Positions 54,838 through 63,105 of a DNA stretch of 64,000 nt are shown here, one piece after another (position 1 is the stretch's first letter; each line of letters begins with the position of its first letter). A model generated the notes under the pieces. It made no database searches, was not told the DNA's origin, and saw only the letters and a program-made list of their open reading frames with translations. A program made the translations under genes and the position numbers. Source of the DNA: JAZGGS01 sp963714405 (GTDB taxonomy: Bacteria; Bacteroidota; Ignavibacteria; Ignavibacteriales; Ignavibacteriaceae); assembly GCA_963714405.1 (NCBI GenBank), contig CAVQOH010000001.1:496001-560000 (forward strand), read 5' to 3'.

Positions 54838-56288
54838 CCCTTAATAACACCTATTGGTTTGAGCTTTGCAACTTTTGTCGTTATCCCCTCATTATGCATA
54901 ACATTAACAACATCCGCAACATCTTTATATGCACCGGGCATTTCTTCTGCCATTGTTTTATAACCTTTTGCTTGTACAATAATTCCAATTTCCTTTAACT
55001 CTTTTACCAGGTCTCTGCCTTTTGCGTTTTTCATCGCTCTTCTGCGGCTCAGATTCCTACCCGCACCATGGCAGCTACTGCCAAAAGTTTCATGCATTGC
55101 TTTATTGGTTCCAACTGCAACATACGAATACCTTCCCATATCACCAGGAATAAGGACTGGCTGACCGGTACTCTTATATTTTGCGGGAATTTGCTCGCTT
55201 CCGGGCGGGAAAGCACGAGTTGCACCTTTACGGTGAACACATACTTCAGCAGAAGTTTTTCCGATTTTATGTTCTTCTATTTTTGCAATGTTGTGGCAAA
55301 CATCATACACCAGTCTGAAACCAAGTTCCGTTTCGCTCATATTAAAAACTTCTTTAAATACATTCTTTGCAAGATGCATAATAACCTGCCTGTTATTCCA
55401 TGCAAAGTTTGCCGCAGCCTGCATTGCATTAAGATAATCTTTGCCTTCTTGTGATTTAATTGGAGCACAAGCTAATTGTTTATCAGGTAAAGGAAACTGG
55501 AATTTATTGCTGGATTCAAGAAGTATCTTCAAATAATCATCGCAAACCTGGTAACCCAATCCACGCGAACCTGTATGAATTAATACTACAACCTGAGATT
55601 TGAAAAGTCCGAATACTTCAGCAGTTTTTTCATCAAATATTTCTTTTACAATATCAATTTCTAAAAAATGATTACCTGAACCCAGAGTACCAACCTGATC
55701 CGCTCCTCGTTCCATTGCTCTTTTACTCACAAGTTCTACATCAGCATTTTTTAAGGTTCCGCTTTCCTCTGTAAATTCAATATCTGATGGATTACCCAGA
55801 TCATACTCGAGAGCCCATTTAGAACCTTTACTTAAAACATTTTTTAAATCTTTTGAAGATAGTTTTTTTATTGCACCGCACGCACCTACTCCCGTTGGAA
55901 TGGCTTCAAATAATTTTGCAACAAGTTTTCCAATTTTATCTTGTAATGCAGACGCTTCAAGGTTCGTAGCAGCAAGCCTTACACCACAATTTATATCATA
56001 ACCAACACCCCCGGGTGATATAACACCTTCATCTAAATTTGTTGCGGCTACACCACCAATTGGGAAACCATAACCCCAATGAATATCCGGCATTGCAAGA
56101 CTATAATTTTCAATTCCAGGAAGATGAGCTACATTCATAACCTGTTTTAAAGCATCTCCGGTTTTAGGATTGTTCTTTAACATTTCTTCTGATATATATA
56201 CTCGACCGGGTACTTTCATATTTCCCGTTACAGGAATTTCCCAAACGTTTTCCCTTATTTTTAATAATTCAATTCCATCTATTATCAT
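54834..56288 (-). CDS. rtcB: RNA-splicing ligase RtcB
   Basis: The protein has 484 residues. The manganese sites are in YDINCGVRLAAT (Cys) and GSGNHFLEID, with later His residues in MHETFGSSCHGAGRNLSR. The GMP-linked histidine lies in the SCHGAGR region, the RtcB signature. It joins 2',3'-cyclic phosphate ends to 5'-OH RNA ends with GTP, for RNA repair or splicing. Archease, its usual activator, is encoded just upstream. Five envelope-type genes follow on the same unit. Confidence 0.97.
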   Translation of the reverse strand: MIIDGIELLKIRENVWEIPVTGNMKVPGRVYISEEMLKNNPKTGDALKQVMNVAHLPGIENYSLAMPDIHWGYGFPIGGVAATNLDEGVISPGGVGYDINCGVRLAATNLEASALQDKIGKLVAKLFEAIPTGVGACGAIKKLSSKDLKNVLSKGSKWALEYDLGNPSDIEFTEESGTLKNADVELVSKRAMERGADQVGTLGSGNHFLEIDIVKEIFDEKTAEVFGLFKSQVVVLIHTGSRGLGYQVCDDYLKILLESSNKFQFPLPDKQLACAPIKSQEGKDYLNAMQAAANFAWNNRQVIMHLAKNVFKEVFNMSETELGFRLVYDVCHNIAKIEEHKIGKTSAEVCVHRKGATRAFPPGSEQIPAKYKSTGQPVLIPGDMGRYSYVAVGTNKAMHETFGSSCHGAGRNLSRRRAMKNAKGRDLVKELKEIGIIVQAKGYKTMAEEMPGAYKDVADVVNVMHNEGITTKVAKLKPIGVIKG

Positions 56289-56302
56289 GATACTACCAGT
56301 TT

Positions 56303-56731
56303 TTAAATATCAAAAACTAAAAGAGTAGAAAATCGTTTCTCAGTATTTACTATATTCATTTGATGATAGGTTACTGCTTTAATTTCATGCTTTATTTTAA
56401 TTTGATTATCTATATTACCACCGATTAAGATTGCTGATAAACTAAATTTTTTATTTGTTGCTTCTATTCTAAGTTCCTTAAGTGAATAACACAACCATTT
56501 TTTTGTAAAAAGATTAAAGTTCAGTTCATTCAGAAAATCAACAAGAAGCTGTTCTTTGCTGGAAGAAAGTAACTCAACTTTTTTTGTTTCAATTTGATTA
56601 AATCTACTTAATTCTGCAACAGAATTTAACCATGCCATTGCAGAGGTTTCAAATAATTCTTCTAAACTGATCCCGGAAATTTCAAATGCAATATCAGCCG
56701 TATGATCTATATGTTTAAATGTTCCAGCCAT
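56303..56731 (-). CDS. Archease, RtcB activator
   Basis: The better start is ATG 56731 (142 residues), since the preceding 12 codons lie outside the family and the protein then opens with AGTFKHIDHTADIAFEISG, the archease motif including the conserved Asp. Archease speeds the guanylylation step of RtcB. It is 14 bp upstream of rtcB, as in many genomes, and starts the seven-gene unit. Confidence 0.93.
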   Translation of the reverse strand: MAGTFKHIDHTADIAFEISGISLEELFETSAMAWLNSVAELSRFNQIETKKVELLSSSKEQLLVDFLNELNFNLFTKKWLCYSLKELRIEATNKKFSLSAILIGGNIDNQIKIKHEIKAVTYHQMNIVNTEKRFSTLLVFDI

Positions 56732-56864
56732 TTCTAAATTGATAATTTTAATATATAATTTAAGCAACGTTTTACTAAAATAAATTACAAATAGTTAAAA
56801 TCTGAAATCATGTTTTAGCTTATATTACATATATTTGCCTCTGATTTTTTCCAAAAGAATATTT

Positions 56865-57719
56865 ATGCATCATTTAAATGAACGTCAAAAAGGATTATGT
56901 GCAATATTTATTGCTGCAATATTGTGGAGCAGCGGTGGTTTACTGGTAAAATTAATTTCATTAACACCAATGCAGATTTCCTTTTTCAGATGTGCGGTTG
57001 CTGCGGCAACATTTGGCGTAATTTTTAGAAAAAAAATACTAATTGTTAACAAATTTACATTTATGAATGCTTTGTTCTACGCAGCAGTGCTCTTCTTTTT
57101 TGTGCTTGCAACAAAAACAACTACAGCAGCTAATGCAATTTTTTTGCAATCTACGGCACCAATTTATGTTTTAATCTTTGAACCAATTATAAACAAAACT
57201 AAATCTGAAAATGCCAATACGATAACTGTTGCGGTTTGTGTAATTGGCATGGTTTTGTTTTTCCTTGGTGATTTAAAACCAGGGGAGATTGACGGCAACA
57301 TATATGGATTATTATCAGGATTATGCTTTGCTGCATTTTTTTTAGGAATGAAAAAAAATGAGAAACAGTATCAGCAAAGCAGTATATTTTGGGGAAACAT
57401 ACTTGTTGCGATAGTCTGTCTTCCATTTGTCTTTACTATAACAGAATTAACGTTTACAGATATTTGGAGAGTCAGCTTTTTGGGTATGTTTCAAATAGCA
57501 ATTGCATATGCTTTTTTCTCTTTTGGATTAAAACGAGTTTTTGCCGTAGAAGCATCAATTATTTCTATGATAGAACCTGTTTTAAATCCTGTGTGGGTAT
57601 TAATCGGATACGGAGAGATTCCAACTAATTATGCTATTATAGGAGGTGTGATTATAATTTCTGCTATTTCAATAAGAACCCTTCAAATGGGGAGAGTAAT
57701 TTTTGGAAGAAAGATTTAG
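56865..57719 (+). CDS. EamA/DMT-family transporter
   Basis: Start taken at ATG 56865 (284 residues); the TTG at 56835 overlaps a TATATTTG -7-like box at 56830-56837 and is unlikely. About ten helices in two EamA repeats are visible: residues 8-120 with GLCAIFIAAILWSSGGLLVK, and the second half with VFAVEASIISMIEPVLNPVWVLIGYGEIP. Members export metabolites or amino acids; the substrate cannot be predicted. It converges with the next gene, only 8 bp away. Confidence 0.88.
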   Translation: MHHLNERQKGLCAIFIAAILWSSGGLLVKLISLTPMQISFFRCAVAAATFGVIFRKKILIVNKFTFMNALFYAAVLFFFVLATKTTTAANAIFLQSTAPIYVLIFEPIINKTKSENANTITVAVCVIGMVLFFLGDLKPGEIDGNIYGLLSGLCFAAFFLGMKKNEKQYQQSSIFWGNILVAIVCLPFVFTITELTFTDIWRVSFLGMFQIAIAYAFFSFGLKRVFAVEASIISMIEPVLNPVWVLIGYGEIPTNYAIIGGVIIISAISIRTLQMGRVIFGRKI

Positions 57720-57727
57720 TGAGAGTT

Positions 57728-58279
57728 TTAAAGCATTTTAACTTTTGAATAATTTACCTCGTTTATAATTTCACCATTATTGTAAGTAATGGCTGATGTT
57801 AAAATTCCTGATTGAGTATATTTGCACCATCTTCCAATTTTATAACCTTCAATAAAATATCCATTTTCTTTTATATTTCCATTCTCAAAATACCAAATCC
57901 ATTTGCCATTGGGTTTATCATCTATAAAACCACCTTCTGATTCAAGCCTACCGGATGAGTAAAAATATCTCCACTTGCCAACATTCATATTGTTTTTAAT
58001 CGAACCATAAACAGCAACCGTACCATTAGCAGATGTAAGACAAAACTCACCGTTCTTCAATCCGTTTAATACTTCATATTCTATAATTTGATTGTCAAGA
58101 GTATCAAGGATTCTTCCGGTAAAAGGAAGTTCTTCACCATCTTTGTAAATAAGTCCATCCTCTGTAAAAATGTTGTGGCTGCTCTTATACGATTTACAGC
58201 CAATCAACAAAATAGAAGATAAACTTAATAGTATGATATATTTAAATAAAGATGTTTTGCCCTCACAAACATCTCTCAT
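57728..58279 (-). CDS. YwqK-like MORN-repeat lipoprotein
   Basis: The protein has 183 residues. A lipoprotein signal (LSLSSILLIGC, Cys near 28) is followed by repeated MORN-2 type pieces: NGLKNGEFCLTSANG, MNVGKWRYFYSSGRLES, PNGKWIWYFENGNIKENG and YKIGRWCKYTQSGI. Such proteins resemble YwqK antitoxin-like proteins by repeat only, so no toxin link is claimed. Probably periplasmic or surface exposed. Confidence 0.8.
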   Translation of the reverse strand: MRDVCEGKTSLFKYIILLSLSSILLIGCKSYKSSHNIFTEDGLIYKDGEELPFTGRILDTLDNQIIEYEVLNGLKNGEFCLTSANGTVAVYGSIKNNMNVGKWRYFYSSGRLESEGGFIDDKPNGKWIWYFENGNIKENGYFIEGYKIGRWCKYTQSGILTSAITYNNGEIINEVNYSKVKML

Positions 58280-58822
58280 AAATGCTCCTGTACATATTCA
58301 GGGGATAACAATCCGCTGATATCAATATTGCTAATTATATTTTATTGAAATGTTTTTTAGTAAGCCAGTTTATGACACACAAAACTGAAAAATTATTTAA
58401 GCATTATCTAATAAAACAGTTGATTACGGTTTATTAGATGAGATATTTTACGCAAAACTCATTCCATCTAGGTTCATTCAAAATTTATACTATTTTGATG
58501 TTTTTATTTTCACACATGTTCAGGAATGAAACGCTGAAAATTATTATTTGAGAATGAGACACTTAAATATGCATTTAAAAAATATAACCTGAGAATTATA
58601 ATTTCACCAATTCTCATGATTAAATAAACTCTGCTTAATTCTACCCACCAATAAAAATAATCCATTTTCTTATCGATTTATTCATCCTTTGAAGTTTAGT
58701 TATAAGATTATGTAACGATTTGGAACAAAAAGCAAATTAAATTAAGGCGATTTCAATCAATTATATACTTGGCACATTTATTGGCATTCTGTGCTAAACT
58801 ATTTCAAAATGAGGGCAAAATA
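58280..58822. other. 543-bp gap between divergent genes
   Basis: It contains an inverted repeat TGAGAATT (58590-58597) and AATTCTCA (58609-58616), and a sigma-54-like sequence at 58769-58785. The rest is AT-rich with no ORF, tRNA or obvious ncRNA I can support. A shorter TTGAGAATGAG piece precedes the repeat at about 58547-58557. Confidence 0.4.
58769..58785 (+). promoter_or_regulatory. Weak sigma-54-like promoter upstream of the STAS gene
   Basis: TTGGCAC (58769-58775), five bases, then TTGGC (58781-58785). The -24 half matches YTGGCAC well. At the standard spacing the -12 half has TTGG instead of TTGC; the GC appears one base later. A transcript would start near 58796, about 27 nt before ATG 58823. 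No rpoN or activator is in the window, so this is tentative. Confidence 0.28.
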
Positions 58823-59206
58823 ATGGAAGCATTAGAAAAATCTTTTGAATGTGGCTTTTTAATAACAAAAATAAATTTAAAAAAAGCTACGATTTTGGAG
58901 GCACTTGAATTTAAGAGTGAATTGGATGATGAAATTTTGAGTGGAAAACATAACATAATTATAGATATGGGAACTTGTGAATTTCTTGATTCTACTTTTA
59001 TTGGAGTTTTAGTTGTAACCTGGAAAAAGTTAAAAGCTCTTGGAGGAAAATTAAAATTGGTTAAACCGGGTTATTTTACAAAATCAGTTTTTCATTTAAC
59101 CGGAACAATTGAACTCTTTGAAACTTATGAATCGGTTGATGAGGCATTAAGCAGCTTTGGTACACCAATACAGCAGTACGGTAATAATAAAATTGGAACT
59201 GCGTAA
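58823..59206 (+). CDS. STAS-domain protein (anti-sigma factor antagonist type)
   Basis: The protein has 127 residues from ATG 58823, which has GAGGG 7 nt upstream. An in-frame TTG at 58769 falls in the promoter-like sequence. The STAS core has HNIIIDMGTCEFLDSTFIGVLVVTWKKL, with the phosphorylatable serine in DSTFIG, and ends in a short tail. It may act in a partner-switch with a kinase and a sigma factor or other regulator, neither seen nearby. Confidence 0.85.
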   Translation: MEALEKSFECGFLITKINLKKATILEALEFKSELDDEILSGKHNIIIDMGTCEFLDSTFIGVLVVTWKKLKALGGKLKLVKPGYFTKSVFHLTGTIELFETYESVDEALSSFGTPIQQYGNNKIGTA

Positions 59207-59262
59207 TCACTTTATAAAATTGAGTGAATAATATTTTTATATAAACAAAATATTTAGGAATT

Positions 59263-59640
59263 ATGGGACAGCAACAATTACTTTTAGTGGTGTTAGGTTT
59301 GATAGTAGTAAGTATAGCTATTGGAGTAGCCAACCAGCTTTTTGATGCTCATGCAGAGGATTCAAACAAGGATAATATTGCAAATGAGCTTGTAAATTTA
59401 GCATCGCTGGCACAACAATACTTTAACAAACCTACAGGAATGGGCGGAGGAAATCAGAGCTTTACAAATTGGTACATTCCTTCAGATTTAGATTCTACAG
59501 CAAGCGGATTTTACCAGGTTACTTCTTTGAATTCAAATACACTGCAAATTTCTGGCACACCATTTCCTCAAAGTGGTTATAGCTGGCATCTGCAGACAAC
59601 GGTTTCAAAAACCGAAATAGTTACAGAATTGATTGACTAG
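59263..59640 (+). CDS. Small membrane-anchored protein with pilin-like layout
   Basis: The protein has 125 residues. One N-terminal helix (MGQQQLLLVVLGLIVVSIAIGVANQLF, 1-27) is followed by a helical linker with charged residues and a small globular domain with Gly/Ser/Thr-rich strands. The layout resembles type IV pilin-like subunits, but there is no GFxxxE cleavage motif or processed leader. I do not recognise the family. It follows the STAS gene by 56 bp and ends at a good terminator. Confidence 0.65.
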   Translation: MGQQQLLLVVLGLIVVSIAIGVANQLFDAHAEDSNKDNIANELVNLASLAQQYFNKPTGMGGGNQSFTNWYIPSDLDSTASGFYQVTSLNSNTLQISGTPFPQSGYSWHLQTTVSKTEIVTELID

Positions 59641-59663
59641 ATAATTTATTTTCCTTATTAAAC

Positions 59664-59712
59664 TTCCACTTGGCTTAGCATTAATAAAATGCAGGTTTAA
59701 GTGGAATTTTTT
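59664..59712 (+). terminator. Terminator after the pilin-like gene
   Basis: Outer arms TTCCACTT (59664-59671) and AAGTGGAA (59699-59706) are perfect 8-bp complements and are followed by TTTTTT. An inner GCATT/AATGC stem fits within the loop. It separates the coding unit from the tRNA genes. Confidence 0.75.
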
Positions 59713-59741
59713 ATTTTAAACAAACTGGTAAAATTCTACTT

Positions 59742-59814
59742 GCGGGTGTAACTCAGTTGGTAGAGTATCAGCTTCCCAAGCTGGATGTCGCGGGTTCGAA
59801 TCCCGTCACCCGCT
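59742..59814 (+). tRNA. tRNA-Gly (anticodon CCC)
   Basis: A 73-nt cloverleaf: acceptor GCGGGTG pairs with CACCCGC, D-arm ACTC/GAGT, anticodon stem TCAGC/GCTGG around loop TTCCCAA (anticodon CCC), T-loop TTCGAAT, discriminator T. No CCA is encoded. Confidence 0.95.
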
Positions 59815-59906
59815 CGAAAAACACTTCAAGACATTAACTTTATTCTTTAATATTTGGATTTATTCTAGGAAAATCTGATATTTGTTCTCCAAAAATCTGA
59901 ACCTTG

Positions 59907-59981
59907 GGGAGCTTAGCTCAGTTGGTTTAGAGCGCCTGCCTTACAAGCAGGAGGTCATAGGTTCGACTCCTATAGCTCCCA
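59907..59981 (+). tRNA. tRNA-Val (anticodon UAC)
   Basis: A 75-nt cloverleaf: acceptor GGGAGCT pairs with AGCTCCC, D-arm GCTC/GAGC, anticodon stem CCTGC/GCAGG around loop CTTACAA (anticodon UAC), T-loop TTCGACT, discriminator A. CCA is not encoded. It lies 92 bp after tRNA-Gly. Confidence 0.96.
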
Positions 59982-60059
59982 CAAAATTTCATTAACGAAA
60001 TAGTTAGCTTTGGTTTATCACTTTTCCATCTTGCACTGTATAAACACTTTAGAAAGTTG

Positions 60060-61175
60060 ATGAAATTGAGCAGCACACCAGAAAAACAACGATTCCGATT
60101 TATAGATCAATTCCGTGGATTAGTTGTAATCCTTATGCTTGTAGATCACAGTTCCTACTTCCTTAACTCATTATGGTTGCATTTCAATCCCTTCGATCCG
60201 TTGTTTGATAGTTGGGCACAAGTTGCATTAAGATATGTAAGTTATCTTTGTGCACCGGGGTTCCTTATGATGAATGGTGCAATGGTTTGGTGGGCATATC
60301 ATAGAAGAATTAATAAAGGTGTTTCGGATTGGCAGACACGCCGATATTTAATTCAGAGAGGATTATTTTTAATTCTTCTTCAAATTACATGGGTTAATTC
60401 ATCCTGGGGGGGGTTTGCTGCATTTAAACCATGGCATTTGGGAATTATATCCTGTATTGGATTATCAATGATCTTACAGACATCTATTGTAAACTTAAGA
60501 TGGAACATCCAATTGGTGATTGCGCTAGCCTTACTTGCAGTTCATCCTTTTTTGTTAAACATTCCTTATGATGTAAATGTTGAATGGCAAAAAGCAATTA
60601 TGCAGACTTTTATTGATGCGGGTGAATTCAATAAATACCCTCTTATTCCCTGGTTTGCAATGGCTGTTATTGGTTCAGTAATTGCGAGGGGTTGGCTTAA
60701 AGACTGGGGCACTGATAAAAGAAGAATTTTAATGGGAATCGGAGTTTCAATTTTATTTTTAGCAATTGCCATTACGATAAGAATGTACCGCGGTTATGGA
60801 AATATTCTTTCATTCTCTGAATTTGGTTCATACTCATTTTTCTTTGATCAGAAATATCCACCAAGTTTATATTTTACTTTATGGTTTGTTGGAATTGTTA
60901 CTCTTTCAATTAGTGTTTTAATATCCTTAGCAAAGGTTGCTCCTAGACTATTAACTATTTTAGATATCGTAGGAAAGGTACCGCTGTTTTTCTATGGAAT
61001 GCATATAGCGATATTAGGTGTTTTTTCAAAAAGATTGGGTTTGTTTTACAGGGAAGGCGAGGTAACTGAAACATTAATTGGTGTTTTTGTAATGATGTTA
61101 CTAATGCTGCCTCTTTCAAAATGGTTTTATGGTGTAAAAAGCCGAAGTAAAAATTTTATCATACGTATGCTTTAA
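60060..61175 (+). CDS. HGSNAT/DUF1624-like integral membrane protein
   Basis: The protein has 371 residues from ATG 60060 (a TTG lies one codon before). About ten helices; the N-terminal RFRFIDQFRGLVVILMLVDHSSYFL is the usual start of heparan-alpha-glucosaminide N-acetyltransferase-like proteins (DUF1624). His in VDHSS is the likely catalytic position. Bacterial relatives are thought to transfer acetyl groups across the membrane to a glycan, but this copy is uncharacterised. It is cotranscribed with the next gene, 11 bp away. Confidence 0.85.
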   Translation: MKLSSTPEKQRFRFIDQFRGLVVILMLVDHSSYFLNSLWLHFNPFDPLFDSWAQVALRYVSYLCAPGFLMMNGAMVWWAYHRRINKGVSDWQTRRYLIQRGLFLILLQITWVNSSWGGFAAFKPWHLGIISCIGLSMILQTSIVNLRWNIQLVIALALLAVHPFLLNIPYDVNVEWQKAIMQTFIDAGEFNKYPLIPWFAMAVIGSVIARGWLKDWGTDKRRILMGIGVSILFLAIAITIRMYRGYGNILSFSEFGSYSFFFDQKYPPSLYFTLWFVGIVTLSISVLISLAKVAPRLLTILDIVGKVPLFFYGMHIAILGVFSKRLGLFYREGEVTETLIGVFVMMLLMLPLSKWFYGVKSRSKNFIIRML

Positions 61176-61186
61176 TAAATTGTATA

Positions 61187-62062
61187 ATGGAAATAATAAA
61201 TAAATATTTTCATACTTTAAAATTAATATGTTTATGTACCTCAATAGTAATGTTATTGAGTTGTTCCAGCAGAGAATATTGCCCATCAATTGAACAAGAT
61301 TCAACAATTGTATATAAATCAAGTAATCCTGATGGTATAAATTCAAAAATTACTTTGTGTAAAAAAGTTGGTAAAAAAACCGGTAAAAGAATTGGCATTG
61401 GAACTGATTTTACCATTAAAAAAAATGAAAAAGTAATCGCATTTATTGATTTAGAAAACCGTGAAAATTTTATAGATGAAAAATTAGTATTTCACACTGA
61501 GTGGATTGATTTAAATGGTAAAACAATATTTAGAAAGCAGATAGATTTAAGTGCTAATGATCCTGCTTCAACACTAAAAAGTTCAATATCTATTCCTCCT
61601 GGTAAACGTGACCCGGGAAAATACTTGATTCGATTATTTTTATACCGTGAATTAATTGCAGAGAAATGGTTTAACCTGAAGGAATATAAACCGCAAATTG
61701 ATAAGAAAATCGATATTACTGCAAACATCACTTTTTGCAAAAAAATTAGTAAAAAGACTGGAAAAAAGATCGGTGTAGGCTCACAATTTAAAAGAAAGAA
61801 AACAGCCAAAGTGTCTGCTGTTATTGATCTCTTAAATCGCATTGAGTATTTGAATAAAAAGTTAAAGTTCAATTTAGAATGGATCGCTCCAAATGGAAAA
61901 CCATTCTACACAAAAAAGATAAATATCGATGCTGAGGATTTTACATCTTCTTTAAAAAGCACAATTTCAATAGCACCCGGTAAAAGAATAAAGGGTAAAT
62001 ATCTTTTAAAGGTTTATTTATTCAAAAAACTAATTAAAGAAAAGAGTTTTGAACTCCTTTAA
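61187..62062 (+). CDS. Lipoprotein with an internal duplication of a basic domain
   Basis: The protein has 291 residues with a lipoprotein signal (SIVMLLSC, Cys26). Two copies of a domain of about 110 residues follow, at about 55-164 and 181-290. Each starts ITxCKKxxKKTGKxIGxG and ends GKxxxGKYLxxxxLxxxLIxEK with a 'T/S-TLKSSISIPPGK' block. The domain is beta-rich and strongly basic. I do not recognise it. It follows the HGSNAT-like gene and converges with the LVIVD gene, 14 bp apart. Confidence 0.75.
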   Translation: MEIINKYFHTLKLICLCTSIVMLLSCSSREYCPSIEQDSTIVYKSSNPDGINSKITLCKKVGKKTGKRIGIGTDFTIKKNEKVIAFIDLENRENFIDEKLVFHTEWIDLNGKTIFRKQIDLSANDPASTLKSSISIPPGKRDPGKYLIRLFLYRELIAEKWFNLKEYKPQIDKKIDITANITFCKKISKKTGKKIGVGSQFKRKKTAKVSAVIDLLNRIEYLNKKLKFNLEWIAPNGKPFYTKKINIDAEDFTSSLKSTISIAPGKRIKGKYLLKVYLFKKLIKEKSFELL

Positions 62063-62076
62063 AGTTTTTCTAAAAG

Positions 62077-63075
62077 TTATGGGATTGAAATTGTAATTAA
62101 TCCTTCCTCTTCATCTGCTACATAAATATAATTCTCATCCATATCTAGTCCTAATGCAAACCCTGTACTAACTGTACCAATAAGAACAGGTGATGAAACA
62201 TTGTTTACATTAAAAATTTTCAGTCCTCGTAATTCAACAGTCATAAAAACTTTACCATCTTTATACAAGATTTCTTTAGCATATCCACCTGAATCGTATG
62301 CACCTACAATTATTAAATCTGTAGGATCTGAGAAATCAATAATTCTTAATCCGGCAGTTCCACAGGCAACATAAGCATAAGGAAGTGTTGGATGAATGAC
62401 CACATCCTCGGTATATTCAGGAATATCAACCCAACCTATCATTGGATAATTTCCATATCCGTTTTGTAATTCTGAAATATCAAAAATTGATAGACCCATT
62501 TCACCGCAAGCAACCAGTAAGTAATTACTATCAGCAGATACACATATTCCCTGTGCAAAACCTGGAGTATCTGCCCCTCCTCTTATATCTGGTTGTGTAG
62601 CGTAACTAATCTCTGAAATTTGAACTCCATATTCTGCAACAGTAGTAAATAAAAAATTGGCCATAATATGAAAATTTATAGCTGGTTTTAATGCAAGATT
62701 AGTTGCTGTTATAACTGGATTTAGTGGATCAGCAACATTTATAACTGAAACACCAAATCCTCCTGCAGCTATGTATAGAACTGAATCTTTTCGTGCAACT
62801 TTGTATGCATATCCTTTCATACCTTCATTAACTGTTTTAATTCTAACAGGATTCCTTACATCAGAAATATCAATAATAGCTACTCCTCCTTCACCTTGTG
62901 CTACATAAGCTAAGTTATTATCCACCACAACATCTTGTGAATAACCGGCAGTACTGAATCTGCTTACTACTTTATATCCTCCATCATCTCCATCAATTGA
63001 TTCTGGATCGATTGGAGTACCACAACTTACAAGCAATGATATTACTGCTACAGTTAAACTGAAATATTTAAACAT
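62077..63075 (-). CDS. LVIVD-repeat beta-propeller lipoprotein
   Basis: The protein has 332 residues. A lipoprotein signal (SLTVAVISLLVSC) is followed by repeated units of the type YVAQGEGGVAIIDISDVRNPV, IAAGGFGVSVINVADPLNPV, YVACGTAGLRIIDFSDPTDLI and VTVELRGLKIFNVNNVSSPV, forming a seven- or eight-bladed propeller. The LVIVD family is common on the surface of Bacteroidota and its ligands are unknown. It follows the barrel gene by 30 bp. Confidence 0.87.
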   Translation of the reverse strand: MFKYFSLTVAVISLLVSCGTPIDPESIDGDDGGYKVVSRFSTAGYSQDVVVDNNLAYVAQGEGGVAIIDISDVRNPVRIKTVNEGMKGYAYKVARKDSVLYIAAGGFGVSVINVADPLNPVITATNLALKPAINFHIMANFLFTTVAEYGVQISEISYATQPDIRGGADTPGFAQGICVSADSNYLLVACGEMGLSIFDISELQNGYGNYPMIGWVDIPEYTEDVVIHPTLPYAYVACGTAGLRIIDFSDPTDLIIVGAYDSGGYAKEILYKDGKVFMTVELRGLKIFNVNNVSSPVLIGTVSTGFALGLDMDENYIYVADEEEGLITISIP

Positions 63076-63105
63076 TTTATATCCTTAATAAAATTGATTA
63101 ATAAT

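Noticed and set aside
55068..55454. 128-residue plus-strand ORF inside rtcB
   Set aside because: Antisense to the rtcB gene; Cys/His-rich composition arises from the reverse frame of conserved RtcB codons.
56835..56864. TTG start giving ten extra residues on the DMT transporter
   Set aside because: The extra residues fall outside the first EamA helix and the TTG overlaps a TATATTTG box; ATG 56865 fits better.
58769..58822. TTG start giving 18 extra residues on the STAS protein
   Set aside because: The extra residues are not part of the STAS domain, ATG 58823 has GAGGG at 7 nt, and the TTG falls in a promoter-like sequence.
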